Assembly (NCBI GenBank): GCA_947652605.1
Contig: OX393581.1
Span: 47,267,924 to 47,331,923 of the forward strand
Origin: Elmis aenea
Lineage: Eukaryota; Arthropoda; Insecta; Coleoptera; Elmidae
DNA length: 64,000 nucleotides
Direction: 5' to 3'
Made by a program: the position numbers and the translations under genes. The notes under the pieces were generated by a model. That model did not search any database, was not told where the DNA came from, and saw nothing but the letters and a program-made list of their open reading frames with translations. Below, one piece after another: positions 24,101-36,100 of this stretch; positions within the stretch are counted from its first letter, which is position 1, and the number at the start of each line of letters is the position of its first letter.

Positions 24101-27100
24101 ATAGCCACTAGGGGGCTTTTTGTCCCGGGAATTCCCTGGATTTAAAAAAAGTGTTATTTTCGTGTTTTTTTTTGTGCTAAGATCTTTGTTATAGGTACTA
24201 TTATAATTTATCAGAATTTATTTTAAATATTCTCTTTACATTATTGGGATTTTAAGTTTGCCATTAAAATTTGTATTTATGAAAGTAATCCTGGTTAAAT
24301 TTGAACGCTCCTTGTACATCCTCTCAGACTTATACAAGAACTAAAAGTTTTAGATTCAATTCGCTCGTTTTATTGGTGCACCAGAGCTGGGCAAAGCACC
24401 GACCCTAAGTGCTTGAAGCACCGAGCATTCAAGCACTTTTGTAAGTGCTTGATCTAATTAAGCAGTAAGTACTTTGGATTTTAAAAATGCTTAAAAGCAT
24501 CAAGCACTGACCAAAGTGCTTAAAAAAATTAAGCAGCAAGCATTGAGCATTTGGGAACTGCTTAAGAGAAATTTAAAATTTAAACAGTTTTCCATGATGT
24601 AGCATACATAAATACTATGCAGTAAGCATACATAAAATTAAAACTTTTATTTATACCCTCCCTAGATAATACGAGTAGTTATACCTATAATATATGTATA
24701 GAGAATAAATAATATAGGCTATTAGATTATGTAATCAGTTAGTACCTACTAGGGTTTCTCATATTCGACCATTTTGCTTGTCCCAGGATTCCGGGAAGAA
24801 ATCGACCTTTCTCCCGGGCTTTCCCGGGATCCCGGGATGTAATAAAGTATGTCAATATTTTTAAATAAATGACAAAAAAATTAAGGGAGCGGTTTATTAC
24901 TTAAAAACAACTCCAAGTCATATATGTGATACATTTTGCTTTACGATTATCATAAATAATTAAATAATATTGGTGAGAGAAACATACATTTGAGAAATAT
25001 AACCTTTCTATCGCAGTTTCATATTTATGAACACAATAATATAATTTTTACAATGAATTTTTGTAATGTGATTTAAGAAAAGAATGGTGATCTGTGCTTC
25101 GGTAAATTAGTGTTTTTCTTGATTTATTAACAAAAATGTTTGCTGCATAAAATGTTCTCTCAGTCTCTATTGAGGTGAAATTGTATTGATAGCATCTAGC
25201 ACCAGAGACATCGTTTTTATCAAAAATAATTCATTTTTAATCTATTTTGCATCGAATTACTAGGATACACAAAAATAAAACTGTAAAAGTATATTGAAGA
25301 TATTAATTTTGTCATGGAGATCGGGCTTAGTTACGCCATACTAAAAGAAGAAATACAAAAGAGAAAAATTATTTTGAAATAGTTTTCCATAATTTACTGT
25401 TAGTAAAGATATTTATATATTATATTCTGATAGGTTATGATAGTATTACAAAGATCTTAGCACAAAATAAAAGAAAATAGCACTTTTTTTAAAATCCCGG
25501 GAATTCCCGGGACAAAAAGCATTTCCCGGCAAAGATAAAATAGCTTAAAATGGACCAGGATCCCGGGATCCCGGAAGAAACCCTAGTACCTACTCCCATT
25601 ATATTAAACATTGTATCTAATTTTGGATGGAAGCATGCAAGATTAAAAATTAATAAACATCGATGGTGTGTCTTATTTACTATTTGAGAAAAATGAATAC
25701 CGCAACAATAAAATTTTTGAGTTGTAGGTGTAGGATATAAAAATAAATTCCTCATATTAAAACACAACGAACATAATCATTTATTAACAATAATAAATTA
25801 ACACGGGTAGAGTTTAGAGTAGAGATCAAAAAAACAAAATATCACGTTCCGTTTTAAAAAATTGCAAAACATAAGGCTGTTTTGCATTTACTTAAATAAG
25901 TAGGTATTACTAGAAATTTTAGTGCCTGAACCTATGCATATAATGCTTGCTAGATACTAATGTCAACATTGACGGTCTAAATTTTCGAATTTACTTTTAA
26001 AAGTACCAGATTTTCAAAATTATCATCTGAAAGTACATGCCTGTTAGGTGCATTTATTATACTTGCGAAAGAAAATAATCGCTCAACAGAAGCACTTGAT
26101 GGCAGAGGAGTATTGTATCTCAAAAATAATTTCTTCACTGTAGGGAAGTTATGTCCCAGTCCGTTCTAGGATCTTTGGTATACTGAGCTAATTCTAACTC
26201 TATCGTTGTTTTTTGTTCATGGATAGAAATGGCTAATAGATTTTCACGGGTTGAATTCATAAAATCTGTTTCATTAAAATCAAAAATGAGCGCGGTAAAA
26301 ATAAAAATGCTTATTAAGTCTTCTAAAGTGCTTAATAAGTAGCAAGTGTTCATGAAAGTGCTTGGTGCTCTAAGCATCGAGCACCTGTTTTAGAAAGTGC
26401 TCCAAGCATTGTGCTCGAAGCATTAAAAGTGCTTAAAAAATTATTGCAAGTAGTAAGCATTCAAGCATTGCCCAGCTCTGTGGTGCACCCTTTACAAAAC
26501 CGTCTCGTCGTACTAATTTATGCCTTGGACCTAAAGAGAGATCATTGTTTCTGAAATAGTTGGCTGTCGATTAAGCCCTATTTAGAATTCAAAGCCCCAA
26601 GTACATCCACTACACGTGTTATCTCGTCAACTAGGCAACAACTTCGCCACGCACTTTCCAAAACCCTCTTAATCCTTACGGCAGTAGTTTCCAACCTGTG
26701 GGGCGCGCCCCCCTAGGGGGGCGCGAGGCTATTGCTAGGGGGGCGCGCAGCTGTTACCAAAATATAATTTTTTAATACAAACAAACAAAACGAACTTTGT
26801 TTATACAGAATATGGTGTATTGTTTTGTAGTCCATTAAATAATTCTTATTTATCAGAACCGTATTTATGAAAATAGATTGTAACAAAAAGTGAGGGGGGC
26901 GCAAATTTTTTTTTTTGAAAAAGGGGGGCGTAGGTACAAAAAGGTTGGAAACCACTGCCTTACGGTAAGGATTTCCAATATTATAGCGCAAGTACTGTGA
27001 TATCTTATTGTCCATGAAATCAAATGTACCGTGAAAAGGTCGTAAAGTTGACTAATTTGGAGCTTTAACATAAAAAACGTACCGTATAATCGTACAAAAG

Positions 27101-30100
27101 TAATTTAAAAATTGCAGTGAAGAAAGAACAATGAGAACAGTACTTTTTACTTAGAATGTTGGAATTTATTATTCGTTTATAGTTTAACTTAGACCGTCTT
27201 TCTTCTTGCGCAAAATTTTTTAATATCATCAATCTCAACCAGTGGCGCGCCGCTGGTGTTACACGCCGAGGTGCGAACTCATTTCTGGCGCCGTAAATCC
27301 ATATTGTTAATGTCACGGATAAAAATGTACAATTGGCAACGTTCGATAGAGAGTAGAGAGAAGTCTGTGTTATTCGCTTCGCAAGCGCAAGCGTATTATA
27401 AACGAAAATTGACATTGTCATTTTACTTTTACGTAGTAGTAAACCAGTGGCGTGCGGTCCATGGATGCGTTGGATGCGGCGCATCCCCTAAAATTCACGT
27501 CAAGAATATTTTTTTTCCGTATCATATTTGAATTTCGTGTAGCTTTATTTCGCTTTGATTTTATTTTTTGTTACGTGATAATTTAATTTATTATATACGA
27601 TGTTTTTTGCCTGCTCGAAAATTTGCGTTATATAATCTACATCCAGCGAGCGGCTGACTAAATGTGTGCGATGCACAGCACTAGCGATTATGAGCCCGGC
27701 TGGGGGATGCGTTTCTGATTGTGGATTCGAAATTTGCGTTCTTGGCGCATGCGCACTGCGATGCAGTCCCTAGTCTATTGCCCGCATCGTTGCTTTTACT
27801 CAACAGCTACGGGAAGCGATTACTCTCATGGTTCCTCTGTGTGGGGCAACTGTTATATGGTAGGGCAGCCGCACTCGATTGATATTACCGCACGCTACAA
27901 AATAATCATTTCCGTTGTAAATTGATTTTTGTTTACTTTCTTTAAATCAAGCTTCTTCTATTTAAACAAGTTTAACTCTATTTTTAGTGCACTGTTTCGC
28001 TACTTAGAATTTTGATTATTATTTAATACGACCCATAATATGGATGAAACTGTGGTTAATAATAATTGCAATTTTTGATTGAAAATATAAAGAATATGAA
28101 AAGAATTTTCCGGATTTTCTATTACAATCACTTCAGCCAACTTATAGAAAATACTTTGATTTTATGAAGTTAAAAAGTCAATTAGTTTACTTGTACTCGA
28201 CTCCCGACTTTCATTTAAAATCTATAAAATGCATAAAAGAATTAATTGTGAAAGATGAGCTAAAAGATGTTTTGACAGAAGTATTTAAATTAATACAATT
28301 AATTTGCACTATACCTTCCACGAGCGCATCGGCTGAACGATCGTTTTCGACAATGAAAAGAATAAAAACATTCACCAGAAGCAGCCAAAATGACGATAGA
28401 CTGTCTGCTCTCGCTTTAATATCAATTGAAAAAAAAATTGTTGCTAAATATGAAAAATGAAAAAAGATTGTATGATGTTGCTATAGACGAATTTTGTAAA
28501 AAGTATCGTAGAATAAAATTAATTTAAAAAAAAATAAATTGTTCGTTTTTTTGGACAGCATCCCCTGGTTGAAAAGTCACCGCACGCCACTGTAGTAAAC
28601 GTAGGTTCGGAGTTCAGAAGCCTGTTGAAATATCGGGTACTTCTTGACATAAATTTCCGCTAGATGGCAATAAGTCTACGAATGAAATTTAGATTGACAA
28701 TAAATTAATTAACACTTTTCTACATTTTTAAAATATTATACGGAGCGCCTTTTACGCTTGTTCAAAATAGTGAAACTTTAAACATACAGAAACTCATTTT
28801 TCTTTAAATACAACACTCTATATTTTCTTAGTCTCATAAAAATTTAATTGTCCTTCAAAAACAATAAGCCTGTTTTATAACTAAAATTGGTATTTTCCGA
28901 GATGTCGCGATTTTTCAACAAATCTGGAACATACTATAACGGTCAGATACCAAATTTTAATGTAATATCTTCAATAATATCTGTATTTCCGTACTTTTGC
29001 GCAGCACTGTATGTTTTGTTTACATGTAATTCTGATTTTGTTGAATTTATGTGAATTATGTTCATGTTTTTGGTGTTTAATTTTTTTTTTAACCCTTTAC
29101 CACATATTTTTCCTTTTCAAACAACTAAATAAAGAAAGTGAGTTGGCGATTTTGGCTACATCGGCGCCCTCTGTTGGCGATTTTGGCTACTTCAGCGAAC
29201 TTTTATGGCGATTCAAGCAACAATTCACCAGATCACTCTGAGTGCAGTGCTTTTCCTTTAATTCAGCTCGTATCGTATTGAAGCAAATTATTTTTAAGGA
29301 AAACCCCGCTGCATCCCTTCGACCTCCTTTCGCTTTTGCATGAAAACATTATAAAGGGACAATTTTATCTCGTTGCATGCGCCCCCTGATTGACTCGCCC
29401 GGGTGCAAAGCATCCCTTGCACCCCCGGCACGGCGCGCCCCTGTATAGTGCTATAAGCAGCGGTTGCCAAAGTGGTGGTCCGCGGACCACTAGTGGTCCG
29501 CGAGAAAATTTCACTGGTCCGCAGAAAAATGTGGAATATACTTACTCATCATGTTAAGTTATGTTTTAAGATGCATTAAACTCTTAAAAAATCCTATTAG
29601 TGGTCCGCGGGATTTAAATTATGAATTAACTGGTCCGTGAGGTCAAAAAGTTTGGCGACCGCTGCTATAAGTAAACAATGTTGAAGATTAGCTGCAAAAC
29701 AAATATTTTGCAACCGCTTGTTTCATATTTTAATCTGCTACAATTCATAAATATTCGTTTTTGTAAATAAAATCAATCAGCCGTTTAATAACTAGGAGTA
29801 TCAAATGGATATAAAGACACAATTTTATTCCTGATTGACAGCGCCCGGGTGCAAAGCACCTCTTGTATCTCCGGCACGGCGCGCCCCTGATCTCAACGTT
29901 ATCAATGTTTTACTGCGATATTTTAATGAAGCTTCATTTAGTCAATTAAATTCAATTAAAACAGATTACATTTTTTTATTCAACTTCACTGCAAAGTAAA
30001 CTTTATCTTATTTTACGGTATAAGAAGTTTTTATATATTTTAATTAATTATTATTCGATATTAAAAATTAGTTTTGTACAAATATCCTACTAAGAATTTT

Positions 30101-33100
30101 TACGTTCCTCTTTTTAATCTCGAATGTTACCGGTTCATGCGGGCTTGTTTGAAAAGAAAACGCTTACGGATATTATCTATGGTTTTCAAATTACTTCTTT
30201 AATCGACGATCAATCACTCACTTGGCTGTTTCCACTGTCGCGGGGTGCAAAAGCTCTTTTAATCTGGGTAGTGGAAGCTTGAAAAATGATAGAAACGGTC
30301 GACTTAAAAACGGTCTAACGGAAAATGAACAAGGGAAAACAAAGTTGTAATGGTTGAACGCCCGATGATTTAGTGTTGGGCCTAAAATCAATAAAGACTA
30401 GGACAAATGATCGTAAATTGTCGTTATACACCGTAAGAAACTTTCAAGACCTTATTGCTTTTCCCAACTACTACTTGCCTCTTACTGCACAAGCACCGTA
30501 ATTTTATATTAGATACGTTGGCCTCGTTTTTGGCCTGTTGTATTAAGACGATAATTTTTTGCTTTAATAGAAATCCAATGGCATTTGAAGTCGCGTGATG
30601 AGTTTAAACAAATCAGATCAAAATTACACCGACAAGAACCCTAGGATAATTATTACTTATGTACATACGTCCTTTATTATAAAGGACAGACCTTCATTTG
30701 AAAGCGATGTCCTTTAGATTTAATTTTTTACTAAAAACTCAATTTTGTCCTTTATTTTAAAAAATATTTGGGCAATAAATTATTTGGTGTTTATTGTGCC
30801 GGCCACATATGAAACAATGATGTAAAATTCATTCTAGTCCAGTTGGTATCGAAGTTATAACAGTATAAAAGTTTCATACTTTTATATCTATTCGATACAA
30901 GTTAAAAAAATTTCAGAAATTTATGATGACTTAGATGTTCAGCAACAAAAACTACTAGGTTACAGTAAAGCTAGTCGGTTGACTCTAGGTTTGTTCCAAC
31001 AAGTCCACGGACCATGCGACGTATTGTCAGGATTCTGCGCAGTCTCTGACAGTTCACTGAACGGTCAGTCATTCGTTCCATCAACTCTCAAATCAATTCA
31101 TGTACTGGTTTTCGCACGATCAAAACAGTCCATGAACGAAGGGACTAACTGTTTCTGGGATTTTTACACGCATATGCTGTTCATAACTAACGTTCTGGTA
31201 GCACTGCATCGCCCTCCCAATCCCATTTAGTACTGGATAAGGTGTTTACCCTTGCAATGCGCTCATTTCTATGAACCCAATACACAACAATGTCATTTAC
31301 AGTTAGGCCAGTCGTAAAAGCGTTCCAAGAACGGCCAATACTGGGCAATACATTTATTAGTACATAGTCCATGCATGCAAATAAATCAGTTCACGTGTTT
31401 ATACATGGATTGGTTTTAAATCGCTTCTTGGAACAAATCTTCTATTACAGGCTTTGGAAATGATTTTAAAACTGCTCTTAAAATATACTTATTAGAGCAG
31501 AAACAATGTCCTACAATTCTCAAAACGTTGGTAATTATTTCTTCGCTGGAGCATGGTTTCGTTCCAATTGTCAAGCTTTAACCTTTCATAAACACATTCT
31601 GAAAACGGTTTCTCAGAATATTTCAATGTGCGAAACGTTCGTTACTTTACAAGAATTTAAACTACAATTATCTCAAAGTATAACACAAAAGGTTTTACTC
31701 CTTTAAGTAAAAAATATATTTCACAATTGAAAAAGGATCACTATCAGAATACAAAATCATTTGAATCATTTGTGCAATTATTTGATCAAACTTGTATTGT
31801 TTTATTTGTGAATTGGTAAAATTAATTAAATATTTAAAATTATTAGTTTTGTGTATAAAAAGAAATACATTTAACTTTTGTTACTGAAGTGAAAATAGAC
31901 TTTAAATCAAATTTTTATGGGCTTAAAACCACTTAGAAAAGATGATTTAGGTCTTTTTTTTTTAACGGAGGCATCCGACGTGGTTTGGTATAAGTTTTTG
32001 TTTGGTGGCTCTATTTGTCCTTCATTTTTTCTAAGAAAATATGGCTACCGTAACCATACTACGTATAGCAAAAGTAAAAATATGCAATATAAGAGATGGA
32101 TTTGAAAGTTTTCAAATTTTTCCTTAAAAAATGTGCAAACCAGCAATGTATTAGACCTGTTATTTTTTATTTTAATGTTTGAAACCATAAAAAAAAATTA
32201 AATGAATTCAGTTAAACTGTTCCAACAATAACAAAGTCATTAGAAAATTAATTTTTCGCTTGATACTGAAAGCCATATTCCAGCACGCGAGTTTTGAAAT
32301 TATTAATTTTTAATAAACGAATTGTGGGCCAGGGAACCATCAAACTCGCATTTTTATAAAATAATAAACAACAAAACTTGATATCTTTGTTTTAGCTCTC
32401 AATCTTTGGCAATTAAGCTTTAAGTAAGAGCATAGCCCGGAGTTAAACTGCGAGTTTTATATTCCTAAAAAATGTGTTTTAAAATTTATAAAGACAAGGT
32501 CGATGCAAACAAAGATTTAGATTTTTAATGTTTCGTTTGCCCAACAAAATTGAATTAGCCGCACTAGGAAAAATACAATAATAAATGATGAAATAAGACT
32601 ATCTGCATTGGTAGTACATGTAAAAGTGCAGTACATATTATATCGTTTACATAATTTGAAATGCGATTGTTAAGAAGTCTGATACAAATTTCGGTAGGTC
32701 GATCAAGTTTAGTTCTTGTACATCATTCGCGGGGTGATTAAATTAACATGGTAATATAATAGTACGCGAGGAAAAAAATTAAAAAACCTATTAAAAAATT
32801 ATTATTAAATATGCATTAAAGAATAAAGGCAATGTAGCAAAAAGCTGCAAGGAAGGTTTTAATTAGATTTTTCGTTATTGAAATGGAAGCTGTAATTTTA
32901 TAAAAAAATTTGTTTGGACCAGAAAAGAATACATTCTGTACAAAATTTAAAATAACCACATCATTAGTTTAGATTTTTTAAATAAACGCACTAATTTTAT
33001 AACGGTGGTAAAAATATATGAGAGAATACTGGAAAAAAGATTAAAAACTGTAACAGGGGCGCAGTTAGAGACGCAGGTAGAGAAGAGGAGTCTAAGACCA

Positions 33101-36100
33101 CATATTTACTATGAAGCAACTGCTAGAAAAGAACACAAACACCATATACGTACACAAAGTTTTTGTCGACATCGAGAAAGCATTTGACAGCATCCCAAGA
33201 AAAGAGGTATGGAATAGTCTTAGACAAAGAGGAATTGGTAAAAAGCTAGAAAAAGCTATTTTCAGTATATACAGAAACACAAGAAATTATAGCAAAAGGG
33301 GAAACCTACAGTCAGAGGAATTCGTAACCAAAAAGGAATTAAAACAAGGGGGAGTAATGAGCCACAGTTGGGTCAATTTAGTTCTCGATGACGTAATAAA
33401 AGAAACGAAGGGTAAAACAAAGAAATTACAAGTAGGGTATAGAACCATGCAAATGGTGGAAATAGTGGAATGCGCTTATGCTGACGATTTGATAATCTAC
33501 GCAAAGAATGAAAAAGAACTACAAATGAATTTACACATCTGGGAGACGGCATTAGAAAAGAGAAACATGAAAATAAATGTCGCTAAAACCAAAGTAATGA
33601 CAATTGGAAAGAGAGAATCAATCATAACAATAAAACTAGAGCAGAACCAGATCTAAACCAGAACTAAACCAGTTTTGAAAAACTAGAAAAACAACATCTG
33701 AAGTGGTTTGGGCATCTAGTAAAGATGGAGGATGGAAGACAAACGAAAAGAATATGACTAGCCAAATTGACACAGAAAAGACAAAGAGGAAGACCGAGGA
33801 AAGCATGGAATCAAGTGGTGGCTGAATGTCTGAAGGATAAAGGAATGTCCTTGAGTGAGAGGATGAGGAAGGCAAGGAATAGGAGAGAGTGGACAGTGTT
33901 TATTCATGAAACTGGTTGATGTTTTCTAACGTACCTTAACACCTTCGAGTATAAAAAGGATATTATTAATAATAAAATTAATTTTAAAAACAGTAGCTAA
34001 TCAACAAACCAACCGTGCTCGTCTAATACTTAAATCGTATAGATCACTGAATAAGTGACCTGAAAGATTAGATTATTAAACTCTGTAACAAATTTTGTCG
34101 CAAATGAACCATTAAAATCGAGGGTAGGTATATGGAAATGTTTGGTGTCGGTTATAAATTTAAATAGTATGACTGCACTTATCGTAAACTACGTCCGAAA
34201 CATTAATCATGCTCACCCATTAAAGCCTGTTCAAAATGTCAACAGTTGATAACGAAGTTGGAGTCCCAATTTATGTTTGTGAGTCTAAATATAATGCAAA
34301 GTAATTAATTTAAAAGTACAATACACTTATTACGAGAACAATATATCACAACATTAACAACGTGTAGTGACAAAATAATGCAAAGTTGCGATACCTATAC
34401 AGAATAGGAAAATCTGAGAACGTAGTCCGTTAAAAACCGAAGAAAGATTGGAGAAAAGAAAATACCTAAGCGGATATGGTAATATATAGGAAGAGATCCG
34501 TAGGACAACCTCGTAAAATATTTTTAGAGAGTGCCTAATATTAAAATGATAATTCCACTACTGTCATTAGTGTCAATGCAAATGCATACAATTTATCACG
34601 TTTGCTAGCGGATAAATAGGTAGCATACAATTTATCACGTTTGCTAACGGATAAATAGGAACCTTACTATTGGCAATCGGATAAATTTACCTTCACCATG
34701 GCAACGCAATAAAATTTTAGAATCTTTGTTTACTTCACCATGGCAACGCAAAAAAATTTTAGAATCTTTGTTTACTTCACCATAGCAACGTTTAGAATAA
34801 TGTCAAAAGTTAAGTTTTCAACGTGTGTTTTATTGTTTGAACTGAATTGAACAGCTTTTAATTTAAATAATAACTAATATATTTAACAATGTGCGAGTCA
34901 GCAAAGAGATTTGGCACTGCAAACAAAGAAAGTATAAATAAATTAATATTTGTATAGGTAATTCTTATGAGTCGTGGAATTTTCGCTACAAATTCCATTC
35001 GAGGTTAAAATTTTAGCAGGCTAAATTTTTATTTGTAACACTCGTTATTGTTTTTCAATTTAAACTCGAATAAATTGACATTTGACAACGTCACTTTATT
35101 CTCGTTAATTGTTACTGAGCAACAAATCGTGTCAAACAAAATTTGGCCGGCAAATTTTAACCTCTCGTGGTATTACCCACGATAATTTAATTTTATGTAC
35201 GTAATTGTGCAACTCATCCATATTAATATTACTATTAAATAATATTTGAAAATTTTCGAATACGCTCCTGCCCATTTGTCCATAATAAAAATCCTATTTG
35301 GAAATTTTTCGAATACGCACCAGCCTAATTCTTACTTGACCTTGTCTTTAACTGGTGTCATGCTCAACTGCAATTGGTTGTTTTTACCCAAATCTTGTCA
35401 GTTTTGCAAACATGTGTTCGCGGTGCATTGATAAAGATCCTTAATTTCTTTCGACTTGTTATATTCCTTCGGTGAGGTTCTAAATAACTATTGTGTATAT
35501 TGTGTAGTTCTTAAAGTTTTGTACTGTCGTTTATCAATATTAATCTGAACATTTACTTATTTCTTTGTAAGTAAAATTAATTAAAATTTTTTTACTTAGT
35601 TATTAATTTCAAAATCACTTATATTTTTGTTAAAAATTAATACCCTACAAAATGTTGTAAATTAAACCTTTACCTATAAGTACATGCTGATCAAAGTTGT
35701 GTGCCAACCTGCCAACATCTGGTTCCATCATAAGAGCTGGTCCATGAATTTTAAAATGGCTAAGATTTGAAATAATTATATGTAATCGTATTCATAAAAA
35801 TTAAAAATTTTTTTACCATAACAATTATGTTAAAAATATTAATTTTTATAAGAATAATGAAACGTTTCTTAATGTTTAATTTTTTTTTTTAAATAAGTTT
35901 TAAATAAGATCATGAATATACTTTATCGAAAGAATAACAGTGCTATAATTAAACAATGTAGAACGCTGCTAAACAAATATTTTGCAACTGCTTGTTTCAT
36001 ATTTCAATCTGCAAAAATTCATAAATATTCGTTTTTGTAAATCAATTTCAAAATCGATCAGACGTTTAATAACTAGTAGTATCAAATGCATACAAGGAGT

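Larger units (their letters stand above)
24381..26480 (-). mobile_element. Internally deleted hAT element, host of a nested insert
   Basis: The termini are CAGAGCTGGGCAAAGC and GCCCAGCTCTG. Exact 8-bp duplications tggtgcac lie at 24373-24380 and 26481-26488. Both ends carry many AAGCACTT/AAGTGCTT subterminal repeats. It is the reverse-complement sister of the 3.07-kb element at 59428-62501. About 2 kb of the transposase has been lost, with the deletion joining the 5' non-coding region (GCGCTCA) to the C-terminal coding part near 26290. A second transposon sits inside at 24750-25585. Confidence 0.93.
27240..29889. mobile_element. Composite hAT-type element (GGCGCGCC ends) carrying nested inserts
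   Basis: The left end CAGTGGCGCGCCGCTGG and right end CCGGCACGGCGCGCCCCTG are flanked by exact atctcaac (27232-27239 and 29890-29897). Inside lie a second hAT (27445-28592), a family D MITE fragment (28670-28865), a MITE (29458-29664), and an extra copy of its own right terminus ending at 29443. No transposase of its own is recognisable. Confidence 0.82.

Noticed and set aside
32270..32470. Possible foldback around ACTCGC and GCGAGTTTTA motifs
   Set aside because: Matches are only 8-12 bases and do not extend into arms.
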